Assembly: GCA_022447825.1 (NCBI GenBank)
Contig: JAKUTY010000005.1
Span: 1 to 64,000, forward strand
Direction of reading: 5' to 3'
DNA: 64,000 bases
Source of the DNA: SAR202 cluster bacterium
GTDB lineage: Bacteria > Chloroflexota > Dehalococcoidia > Lucifugimonadales > UBA826
The first letter of the stretch is position 1; the number at the start of each line of letters is the position of its first letter. The position numbers were made by a program, and so were the translations under genes. This document shows positions 54,884-62,139 of this stretch, piece after piece. The notes below the pieces were generated by a model. The model was not told where the DNA came from, ran no database searches, and worked only from the letters and a program-made list of their open reading frames with translations.

Positions 54884-56587
54884 ATGGAAAAAGTTTCTGA
54901 AGTCAATAGAAGTCGAGAATGGTTTGATACTCCTGAATTATACGGTTGGATGAGGCGAGCAGCTTTCAAAGCAGAAGGTTTTTCGGAAGAATCTTATGAA
55001 GGAAAACCAATCATTGGGATATGTAATACTTGGAGTGAGTTAACTCATTGCAACTCACATTTGAGAGATCTCGCAGAAGCAGTTAAGAGGGGTGTTTGGC
55101 AGATGGGAGGTTTCCCTATGGAATTCCCGGTAATGTCATTAGGTGAAGTGAATATGAAACCTACCACTATGCTTTACAGAAACTTGTTAAGTATGGATGT
55201 AGAAGAGTCTATTACAGCTAACCCATTGGACGCAGTAGTGGTGTTAGGAGGCTGTGATAAGACTACCCCAGGTTTATTGATGGGAGCAGCGAGCGCAGAT
55301 ATTCCTACTATTTTAGTGACTGGTGGTCCTCAACTTAAAGGGAATTGGAAAGGAGAAGAACTTGGATCTTGTACTGATTGTAGGCGATATGAGATTGAAT
55401 TAAGGGCAGGTAATATTACAGAAGATGATTGGGCTGAATTGCAAAGCTGTATTGTTAGAAGTAATGGCCATTGTATGACTATGGGAACTGCTTCGACGAT
55501 GGCAACTATAGGTGAAGCTCTTGGATTAGCTTTACCTGGAAATGCTGCAATTCCAGCAGTTGACTCACGTAGGAAACAATTAGCTGAAGAAGCGGGTCGC
55601 CAAGCTGTACGTATTGTAGGAACTGATTTAATCCCCTCAAAATTAATTAATCAAAAATCTATAGAAAATGCGATCAGATGCATTCATGCAATTGGGGGAT
55701 CTACTAATTCAATAATTCATTTGATAGCTATAGCTGGTCGAGTAGGCATTAAATTACCGCTACAACTTTTTGACGACTTAGCTAAAACTACACCATTTAT
55801 TTTGAATCTCAAACCTTCTGGGAAATATTTGATGGAAGATTTTTATTATGCAGGTGGAGTCCCTGCGATGATGCAAAGGATTTCTCACTTACTTAATTTA
55901 GATTCTGAAACAATTACTGGAAAATCTTTAGGTGAAAATATCACGGGTAGTTTTGTCCATAATGATGACATAATTCGCTCAGTAGATAACGCTTTAGATC
56001 CAGAAGGAGGATTAGCAGTATTAAAGGGTAACCTTGCTCCAACTGGTGCAATAATTAAGCCTACGGCAGCGTCTAGTGAGTTGATGGTGCATAAAGGTAA
56101 AGCTGTAGTCTTTGAAGACCATGATGACCTAGCTGCTAGAATTGATGATCCTGATTTAGAAGTTTCTCCTGAAGATATCTTGGTAATGAAAAATAGTGGT
56201 CCAGTTGGTGCTCGTGGAATTCCTGAATGGGGATTTTTACCTATTCCTAAAAAAATTTTAGCTACAGGGGTTAGGGATATGGTAAGGCTTAGTGATGCAA
56301 GAATGAGTGGAACAGCATTTGGCACTGTGGTTGTTCATGTTACTCCTGAATCTGCAAATGGAGGCCCTCTTTCTGCAGTTAGAAATGGAGACATGATTGA
56401 AATTGATGTACCAAACAGAAAACTTAATTTGTTGATTTCAGAAGATGAAATGAAATCAAGAGTTTCTGAAAAAATTTATGAGGGACCTCAATTTAAAAGA
56501 GGATTCAAATGGTTACACGCTCGCCATATATTACAGGCAGATTTAGGTTGTGATTTTGATTTTTTGATCCATGAAGATTTGCAGTAA
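54884..56587 (+). CDS. ilvD: dihydroxy-acid dehydratase
   Basis: 567 residues from the ATG at 54884 (AAGGTGG ribosome site; an earlier GTG is in the SD region). It dehydrates dihydroxy acids in branched-chain amino acid synthesis and carries an Fe-S cluster. The cluster cysteines lie in GICNTWSELTHCNSH, VLGGCDKTTPG near 123 and NGHCMTMGTAST near 195. The C-terminal GHxxP-type metal site and the SDARMSGTAFGTVVVH stretch near 475 are conserved. No other ilv gene is in the window. Confidence 0.95.
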   Translation: MEKVSEVNRSREWFDTPELYGWMRRAAFKAEGFSEESYEGKPIIGICNTWSELTHCNSHLRDLAEAVKRGVWQMGGFPMEFPVMSLGEVNMKPTTMLYRNLLSMDVEESITANPLDAVVVLGGCDKTTPGLLMGAASADIPTILVTGGPQLKGNWKGEELGSCTDCRRYEIELRAGNITEDDWAELQSCIVRSNGHCMTMGTASTMATIGEALGLALPGNAAIPAVDSRRKQLAEEAGRQAVRIVGTDLIPSKLINQKSIENAIRCIHAIGGSTNSIIHLIAIAGRVGIKLPLQLFDDLAKTTPFILNLKPSGKYLMEDFYYAGGVPAMMQRISHLLNLDSETITGKSLGENITGSFVHNDDIIRSVDNALDPEGGLAVLKGNLAPTGAIIKPTAASSELMVHKGKAVVFEDHDDLAARIDDPDLEVSPEDILVMKNSGPVGARGIPEWGFLPIPKKILATGVRDMVRLSDARMSGTAFGTVVVHVTPESANGGPLSAVRNGDMIEIDVPNRKLNLLISEDEMKSRVSEKIYEGPQFKRGFKWLHARHILQADLGCDFDFLIHEDLQ

Positions 56588-56588
56588 G

Positions 56589-57239
56589 TTATTTTAACCA
56601 ATTACTCAGGTCTTCTAGTACTTCGAGAGTGATTTCATGTCCAATGTTGTATTCATGATATTCCAAATCAAATCCCATTTGGGTTAAGTGATTTTTAGTA
56701 TTCCTGCCGTCTTCAACAGGTAAAACAGAGTCTTGAATTCCATGCGCCATGAAGATTTTTGTAGAGTTTGGATCATTTACTGAGAGCTCTATTTTTTGTT
56801 CAAGGTACATTCGGGAGCTTAAAATTATTGCACCTTCAAATGAAATTTTTGAAGGTAACCCTACATGTATAGTCATCATGCCACCCTGAGAAAATCCCCC
56901 TATATACAATTTTCCTATGTTGTAGTCAGTATTATTCAGAAATTCTTCTATAGAGTTGTTTATCAGTGTAGCAATTTGGTTAATTTCTGATGAATCACCT
57001 ATAGGGATCCAAGCATAACCTGTTTGACCGTAACCAATATTCAATTCATTTGGAGCATTTAGAAATACATAAATATAATCTTCTTTATTGATAGCTGGAG
57101 CAATTCCTACTAAGTCATACATACTTGCACCATATCCATGCAGTAAAATAATTACATCATAATTTTTATTGGTATCTGTTTCATCTGGAGTTGAGACTAT
57201 ATAGGGCAAATGATTTCCAAAGTGTTCTGTAGTTTGCAT
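56589..57239 (-). CDS. alpha/beta hydrolase, phospholipase/carboxylesterase family
   Basis: 216 residues from the ATG at 57239, which has AGGA ahead; the ORF can be read further upstream to 57299. The motif IILLHGYGASMYDLVGIA near 32 is the oxyanion loop, the nucleophile Ser is in IGGFSQGGMMT near 117, Asp in HGIQDSVLPV near 168, and the final His in YNIGHEITL near 199. It resembles YpfH/carboxylesterase-type proteins. It is divergent from tsaE. Confidence 0.88.
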   Translation of the reverse strand: MQTTEHFGNHLPYIVSTPDETDTNKNYDVIILLHGYGASMYDLVGIAPAINKEDYIYVFLNAPNELNIGYGQTGYAWIPIGDSSEINQIATLINNSIEEFLNNTDYNIGKLYIGGFSQGGMMTIHVGLPSKISFEGAIILSSRMYLEQKIELSVNDPNSTKIFMAHGIQDSVLPVEDGRNTKNHLTQMGFDLEYHEYNIGHEITLEVLEDLSNWLK

Positions 57240-57299
57240 GAGTTCCTCGTGATAAATTATTGATTTAAGAATAGCAGATTCAAACTTCAAGAGAGTCAA

Positions 57300-57776
57300 A
57301 TGGAATTTAATAACGAATTTTCTATAAATAGCAATAGTGAAGAAGCCACTATTAAAATTGGAAATGTGATTGGAGAAAATATATCCATTGGAGATATCGT
57401 GTTGTTAATTGGGGATTTGGGGGCAGGTAAAACTAAACTGACCCAAGGTATCATCAATGGATTAGGATGTTCTGATTTTGTAAGAAGTCCTACATTTGTA
57501 CTCATTACAGAATACATAGCTGATTTTCCTATTTATCACATGGATCTTTATAGATTAGATACATCTGAAAGTATTGATAGATTATTTTTGGATGAGTATT
57601 TATATGGTGATGGGGTATGCGTAATAGAATGGGCTGATAAGGGAGATGAGTTTTTCCCACATGACAGCTTAATGATTAAGATAGAAAATATTTCTGAAAC
57701 GGCTAGGAAATTAAATTTTAATTTCAATAGAAAGTCTTTCAAAGATTTAGTTGAAAAATTAAAAGGTGCATTGTAA
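57300..57776 (+). CDS. tsaE: tRNA threonylcarbamoyladenosine synthesis ATPase TsaE
   Basis: 158 residues. TsaE binds ATP and assists the TsaB-TsaD complex in t6A formation. Walker A GDLGAGKTKLTQG near 40, then the SPTFVLITEY strand and the HMDLYRLD motif near 80 are family-specific. It is 2 bases ahead of tsaB, which it is translated with. TsaD is not in this window. Confidence 0.94.
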   Translation: MEFNNEFSINSNSEEATIKIGNVIGENISIGDIVLLIGDLGAGKTKLTQGIINGLGCSDFVRSPTFVLITEYIADFPIYHMDLYRLDTSESIDRLFLDEYLYGDGVCVIEWADKGDEFFPHDSLMIKIENISETARKLNFNFNRKSFKDLVEKLKGAL

Positions 57777-57778
57777 TA

Positions 57779-58447
57779 ATGGAATTAAGTATAGACACTT
57801 CTACACGATTTGCTTCTGTTGCGATATCTAAAGAAGGTCAACTGATAGACAAATTGTCATGGAAATCACAAAGGAATCATTCTGTAGAATTGGTTCCTTC
57901 AATCTTGAAATTATTAGAAACACAATCTATTGAAATTCACGATTTAGATGCAATTTTTGTTGCTAAAGGCCCTGGAGCATTTAGTGCTCTTAGAGTAGGA
58001 ATGAGTACGGCTAAGACATTATCTTTTGGTTTAAATATACCGATAGTTGGAATTTCGACTGCTGAAATTGAAATCCATCCATTTATACAAAATCACGAGA
58101 AAATTAATGCATTAATTCCTGCTGGTAGAAACCGGATATATATTGCTGAATATAATCGTAACGTTTTATCTTCGCCTATAAAAGTGATGCTAATAGAGGA
58201 TTTTGTTACACAAATAAAAGAAAATATTTTTTATTGTGGTGAGGGAGTTAATCAAATTTTGGAACAAAATGAATTCTCCGTAAAATTCAATAATGCAAAA
58301 AATGAAATTCCTTCAAGAAATCCTGAAATTTTGTGTAGATTGGGATTTGAAAGAGTTAGAATGAATAAGGCTGATGATTTAGCATTATTAGAGCCTGAAT
58401 ATGTTACTAGTGCCCAAATAAATTCAGCTAAAAAAAATAATTCATAG
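57779..58447 (+). CDS. tsaB: tRNA threonylcarbamoyladenosine complex dimerisation subunit TsaB
   Basis: 222 residues, an ASKHA-fold protein that pairs with TsaD. The first part, LSIDTSTRFASVAISKEGQ, and GPGAFSALRVGMSTAKTLSFGLNIPIVGIST near 61-91 are conserved TsaB signatures. It follows tsaE closely and is followed by ndk, 10 bases later. Confidence 0.93.
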   Translation: MELSIDTSTRFASVAISKEGQLIDKLSWKSQRNHSVELVPSILKLLETQSIEIHDLDAIFVAKGPGAFSALRVGMSTAKTLSFGLNIPIVGISTAEIEIHPFIQNHEKINALIPAGRNRIYIAEYNRNVLSSPIKVMLIEDFVTQIKENIFYCGEGVNQILEQNEFSVKFNNAKNEIPSRNPEILCRLGFERVRMNKADDLALLEPEYVTSAQINSAKKNNS

Positions 58448-58457
58448 AAGGTGAAGA

Positions 58458-58907
58458 TTGGAAACTACATTAATATTAATAAAACCTGATGGTGTTCAAA
58501 GAGGTCTTATAGGAGAAATTATCAACAGGTTGGAAAGAAAGGGGTTGAAGATAATAGGTCTGAAATTGATGCAGGCTTCAGATAAAACTGCTAATGAACA
58601 TTATGCAGAACATGTCGGAAAACCATTTTTCAATTCATTGGTTGAATTTATCACCTCTTCTCCACTAGTTGCTTTAGCGGTGCAAGGAGATAATGCGGTG
58701 GATGTATCCAGAAATTTAATGGGATCAACTAATCCCCAAGAAGCGGCCCCAGGAACTATCAGGGGTGATTTTGGAATGACAATAGGAATGAATTTGATTC
58801 ATGGATCTGATTCAACTGATTCAGCAAAGAGAGAATTGGGGATATTTTTCGACGAGAGTGAGATTTTGTCTTTCAACAGGGCTTTAGATGAATGGATTAT
58901 AGAGTAA
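58458..58907 (+). CDS. ndk: nucleoside diphosphate kinase
   Basis: 149 residues. It transfers gamma-phosphate among NTPs. It opens [18 protein letters not shown] and carries [28 protein letters not shown] in the active-site region, with the phosphorylated His in NLIHGSDS near 117. The start is TTG at 58458 with AAGGTG 6 bases ahead. Its end overlaps the convergent rsfS by 11 bases. Confidence 0.96.
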   Translation: METTLILIKPDGVQRGLIGEIINRLERKGLKIIGLKLMQASDKTANEHYAEHVGKPFFNSLVEFITSSPLVALAVQGDNAVDVSRNLMGSTNPQEAAPGTIRGDFGMTIGMNLIHGSDSTDSAKRELGIFFDESEILSFNRALDEWIIE

Positions 58908-59271
58908 TTGGTCCTATTTGAATTCTATTGGGCCAAACATGCTCGATTCCGTAAAAATCTCTAGAATCTCTGTCGAAAATATGAATTACTAAATCGTGAT
59001 AATCTAAAAGAATCCATCCTGATTTATGATCGCCTTCTTTATGATGAAGCTTTATGCCTTGGGATTTGAGTGTAGATTCAATTGTCTCGCAGATTGCTCT
59101 AGAATGAGTTGATGATTGTGAAGTCATGATTACTGCGAAATCTGTGTAAAAACAATCAGTACTAATATTAAATCGCGCAATGTTTTCTGCTTGAATATCA
59201 TCAGCAATTTTGTAAGCTAGATTTGCAGATTGTAATCCAAAATCTTCTTGGGATTTGGTTTCGGTATTCAT
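58897..59271 (-). CDS. rsfS: ribosomal silencing factor RsfS
   Basis: 124 residues, the family size. RsfS binds ribosomal protein L14 and blocks subunit joining in starvation. It shows [36 protein letters not shown] and [29 protein letters not shown] in short, recognisable segments. It is convergent with ndk and divergent from mnmA. Confidence 0.93.
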   Translation of the reverse strand: MNTETKSQEDFGLQSANLAYKIADDIQAENIARFNISTDCFYTDFAVIMTSQSSTHSRAICETIESTLKSQGIKLHHKEGDHKSGWILLDYHDLVIHIFDRDSRDFYGIEHVWPNRIQIGPITL

Positions 59272-59287
59272 TAAGACATTATATTAC

Positions 59288-59313
59288 GTAGATATGAAGT
59301 ATGATATATCTAC
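59288..59313. repeat. 8-bp inverted repeat between rsfS and mnmA
   Basis: GTAGATAT (59288-59295) and ATATCTAC (59306-59313) are perfect inverted copies separated by 10 bases, centred in the 60-base gap between the divergent rsfS and mnmA genes. The spacing suits a dimeric DNA-binding protein, but it may be chance in AT-rich DNA. Confidence 0.35.
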
Positions 59314-59331
59314 ACAAAAATGAGGATGTAA

Positions 59332-60438
59332 ATGAAAAAAGAAAAAGTAATAGTGGCTATGAGTGGAGGAGTTGATTCTTCTGTAGCTGCTTTATTGTTA
59401 AAAAATGATGGATATGATGTTGTAGGAATGACTCTGAGGCTATGGTCTCAAGATTCTTCATCAGAGTATGGCGAAAACAATAGGTGTTGTTCTGTTGAAG
59501 ATGTAGATGATGCTAGACGAGTTTGTCAAATTTTGGATATTCCACATTATTTTGTGAATTTCGAAAAAGAATTTCAGGAGCATGTTGTAAATTATTTTTT
59601 AAATGAATACGATTCGGGAAGGACTCCTCATCCATGTTTTGCATGCAATGACAAAATCAAATTTGATTTTCTTCTTCGTAGAGCCATGTTTTTGGACGCT
59701 GATTACATCGCTACTGGTCATTACGCACAGATTAGCGAATCAGAAAACCATTATTCATTGATGAAAGGAGTTGATTCTCATAAAGATCAATCTTATGTTT
59801 TGTTTACTCTTAAACAAGAAGAGTTGTCTAAGTTGAAGTTTCCAGTTGGTTTGTATCCTAAAGATCAAATCAGACAATTTGCTTTAGATGCAAATCTTCC
59901 TGTGGCTGACAAGCCTGATAGTCAAGAAATATGTTTTATTCCAAGTGGTAATTATCGAGAATTTATTAAAGATAGATTAGAACCTAAGCCAGGTAAATTT
60001 ATTGATATGTTAGGAAACGAAATCGGTGAACATCCAGGTATTCAGTTCTTTACAATAGGGCAAAGGCGTAAATTAGGATTTATATCCAACGATGGTCAAC
60101 CAAGATTTGTAGTAGACATAGATCCTGATAACTATAATGTTGTTTTAGGTTTGGAAGAAGATTTAATGAAAACTACATTTTTAGCAAATAAGCTTAGTTT
60201 CACTAGAGACTTTGAATTAGGTTCAGAAATTCAAGTTACTGCAAAAATACGGTATAAATCCTCTGATGAACCTGCAAAAGTAAAAATTACAGAAACTGAA
60301 GCACTAATAGAGTTTGAAAATCCACAGAGAGCTATTACTCCAGGGCAGCCAGTTGTTTTTTATCAAGAAAATGAATTAATAGGTGGAGGGATAATTGAAA
60401 ATGTCCGTCAACCTGCTCGTGTTTTGAGCAATATTTAA
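59332..60438 (+). CDS. mnmA: tRNA 2-thiouridine synthase MnmA
   Basis: 368 residues. MnmA thiolates U34 of tRNA-Glu, -Gln and -Lys. The PP-loop MSGGVDSSVAALL is at 10-22. The catalytic cysteines are in HPCFACNDKIKFDF near 99 and SQEICFIPSG near 200. The C-terminal beta-barrel shows GQRRKLGF and ITPGQPVVFY. Sulfur would come from a cysteine desulfurase such as the one at 3.9 kb. It is immediately followed by rnhB. Confidence 0.96.
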   Translation: MKKEKVIVAMSGGVDSSVAALLLKNDGYDVVGMTLRLWSQDSSSEYGENNRCCSVEDVDDARRVCQILDIPHYFVNFEKEFQEHVVNYFLNEYDSGRTPHPCFACNDKIKFDFLLRRAMFLDADYIATGHYAQISESENHYSLMKGVDSHKDQSYVLFTLKQEELSKLKFPVGLYPKDQIRQFALDANLPVADKPDSQEICFIPSGNYREFIKDRLEPKPGKFIDMLGNEIGEHPGIQFFTIGQRRKLGFISNDGQPRFVVDIDPDNYNVVLGLEEDLMKTTFLANKLSFTRDFELGSEIQVTAKIRYKSSDEPAKVKITETEALIEFENPQRAITPGQPVVFYQENELIGGGIIENVRQPARVLSNI

Positions 60439-61059
60439 TTGTATCCAGGATTTGAATTAGAAGATAATCTTTTTCAACAAGGGGCACAATATATAGCAGG
60501 ATTGGATGAAGTTGGAAGAGGGTGTTTGGCAGGTCCAGTTGCTGCAGGTTTAGTTATTTTTCCTTTAGATCTTGATAGGACACTTTTAGGTGAGATTAAT
60601 GACAGTAAAAAGCTATCAGCATCTAAAAGAGAATCGCTCACAATTTTAATTCATCAATATGCTCTAGTTGCTGAAGTCGCAATTGCAGAATCTTATGAAA
60701 TTGATGAAATCGGAATTGTTCGAGCAACTAAACTGGCCATGAAAAGGTGTATACAAAATTCATTAATCACCCCAGAACATTTATTGGTAGACGCTATTAA
60801 CCTAGATGGATTCAATATTCCATATTCTGCGATCATTAAAGGTGATCAAATTTCTGCTTCAATTGCAGCAGCCTCAATTATTGCTAAAGTATTTAGAGAT
60901 AAGCTTATGATAGATTTAGATCAGCAATATATAGGATATGGTCTAGCTAGTAATAAAGGATATGGTACAAGACTACATTTAGATTCGATTCACAACAAAG
61001 GAATTTCTGATATTCATAGAAAATCTTTTGAACCAGTGAAAAGCATGCTTGAAAAATAA
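60439..61059 (+). CDS. rnhB: ribonuclease HII
   Basis: 206 residues. It removes ribonucleotides from DNA and RNA primers. The first acidic pair is in AGLDEVGRGCLAGPVAAG (residues 20-37), the third Asp is in LLVDAIN near 117, and the fourth is in the SIIAKVFRDKLM region near 150. The start appears to be the TTG directly after the mnmA stop, with no separate ribosome site, so it may depend on reinitiation. Confidence 0.93.
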   Translation: MYPGFELEDNLFQQGAQYIAGLDEVGRGCLAGPVAAGLVIFPLDLDRTLLGEINDSKKLSASKRESLTILIHQYALVAEVAIAESYEIDEIGIVRATKLAMKRCIQNSLITPEHLLVDAINLDGFNIPYSAIIKGDQISASIAAASIIAKVFRDKLMIDLDQQYIGYGLASNKGYGTRLHLDSIHNKGISDIHRKSFEPVKSMLEK

Positions 61060-61069
61060 AAGAGGATTT

Positions 61070-61375
61070 ATGCCGATTTACGAGTACAAATGTGAAGATT
61101 GTGATGATATTTTTGAGATATTTTTTAAAACATATTTATCTAATAAAACCCCTAAATGCATTAGTTGCGAATCTTTGAAAGTAAAAAAAATTATCTCTTC
61201 AGTAAGTTTTAATTCTAAATCTAAATCAACAGGTAGTTATTTTTCTGATTCGTCCAATATCGGAAAACATGTGGAACAATCATTTTCGAAACATGGATTA
61301 CAGATGCCTGATTCTGTTAAGAAAAGTATTGATAATGCTAGAAAAGGAAAAATGCCAAAGGGGTTAGATATATGA
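61070..61375 (+). CDS. FmdB-type zinc ribbon protein
   Basis: 101 residues from the ATG at 61070 (GAGG ahead); a start within rnhB at 61049 is unlikely. The N-terminal MPIYEYKCEDCDDIFE and the second CISCES pair form a zinc ribbon, the FmdB/CxxC_CXXC_SSSS family. The C-terminal half is Ser-rich and low-complexity. Function is unclear; it may act in gene regulation. It overlaps the thiE ATG (ATGA). Confidence 0.88.
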   Translation: MPIYEYKCEDCDDIFEIFFKTYLSNKTPKCISCESLKVKKIISSVSFNSKSKSTGSYFSDSSNIGKHVEQSFSKHGLQMPDSVKKSIDNARKGKMPKGLDI

Positions 61376-62010
61376 TTCAAAATTCAGACATTTCAGGCGT
61401 ATATACAATTATTGATCCTGAGGCTACTAAAAATAGAAATATATTTGAAATCACTAAACAAGTTTTGAGTGGTGGTGTAAAAGTTTTTCAATATCGTGAC
61501 AAAATTAATGATCGAAGTGTGTTTTTAGAGAATGCTTTTAAATTAAAAGAATTATCCAAAGAGTTTAGTGCGTGTTTTATTATTAACGACGCTGTTGATA
61601 TAGCTTCAATAGTTGAATCAGACTATATCCACGTTGGTCAATCTGACTTACCCGTTACATATTGTAGGAGAATTTTGCATCCCGATCAGAAAATAGGTAG
61701 ATCTAATGGTAGTATCAATGAGGCGTTAGAATCAGATGATATGGGTGTTGATTATTTAGCAATTGGCGCAATATTTGGAACTGATACTATGGGTAAATCT
61801 CACAGAAAACCTTTAGGCGAAAAAATCGTTTCAGAAATCAAATCTAAATCTGACTTGCCTGTGGTAGCGATTGGTGGGATTGGAATCACTAATTTAGATA
61901 TAGTTAAACAATCTGGTGCGGATAGTGTGTGTATTGTAAGTGCAATTACTTTCGCAGAAAACCCTGAATTGTCAGCAAGAAAAATTGTTGATTTATGGGA
62001 TGAGCTATAA
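61372..62010 (+). CDS. thiE: thiamine phosphate synthase
   Basis: 212 residues, a TIM barrel. It joins the pyrimidine and thiazole halves of thiamine. It shows GVKVFQYRDKIND near 39, FIINDAVDIAS near 79, YIHVGQSDLPV near 90, YLAIGAIFGTDT near 128 and VVAIGGIGITN near 165, matching ThiE. No TPP riboswitch signature is visible near it. It is coupled to the FmdB gene and followed by a 129-base gap before hppA. Confidence 0.93.
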   Translation: MIQNSDISGVYTIIDPEATKNRNIFEITKQVLSGGVKVFQYRDKINDRSVFLENAFKLKELSKEFSACFIINDAVDIASIVESDYIHVGQSDLPVTYCRRILHPDQKIGRSNGSINEALESDDMGVDYLAIGAIFGTDTMGKSHRKPLGEKIVSEIKSKSDLPVVAIGGIGITNLDIVKQSGADSVCIVSAITFAENPELSARKIVDLWDEL

Positions 62011-62045
62011 ATGAAATATCTAATCTGTAGCTAACTGTTAATAAT

Positions 62046-62073
62046 TTGCATATATAGTGGGTTGATTTACTAT
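62046..62073 (+). promoter_or_regulatory. putative promoter upstream of hppA
   Basis: TTGCAT (62046-62051) and TACTAT (62068-62073), 16 bases apart, sit about 67 bases ahead of the hppA ATG. A second candidate -35, TTGACC (62073-62078), lacks a good -10. Confidence 0.4.
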
Positions 62074-62139
62074 TGACCGTTATCCCGTTTCAAGAGAGAA
62101 TCTCCAACTGTGTATTAAAGCACATAAAAAGGAGTTTTT

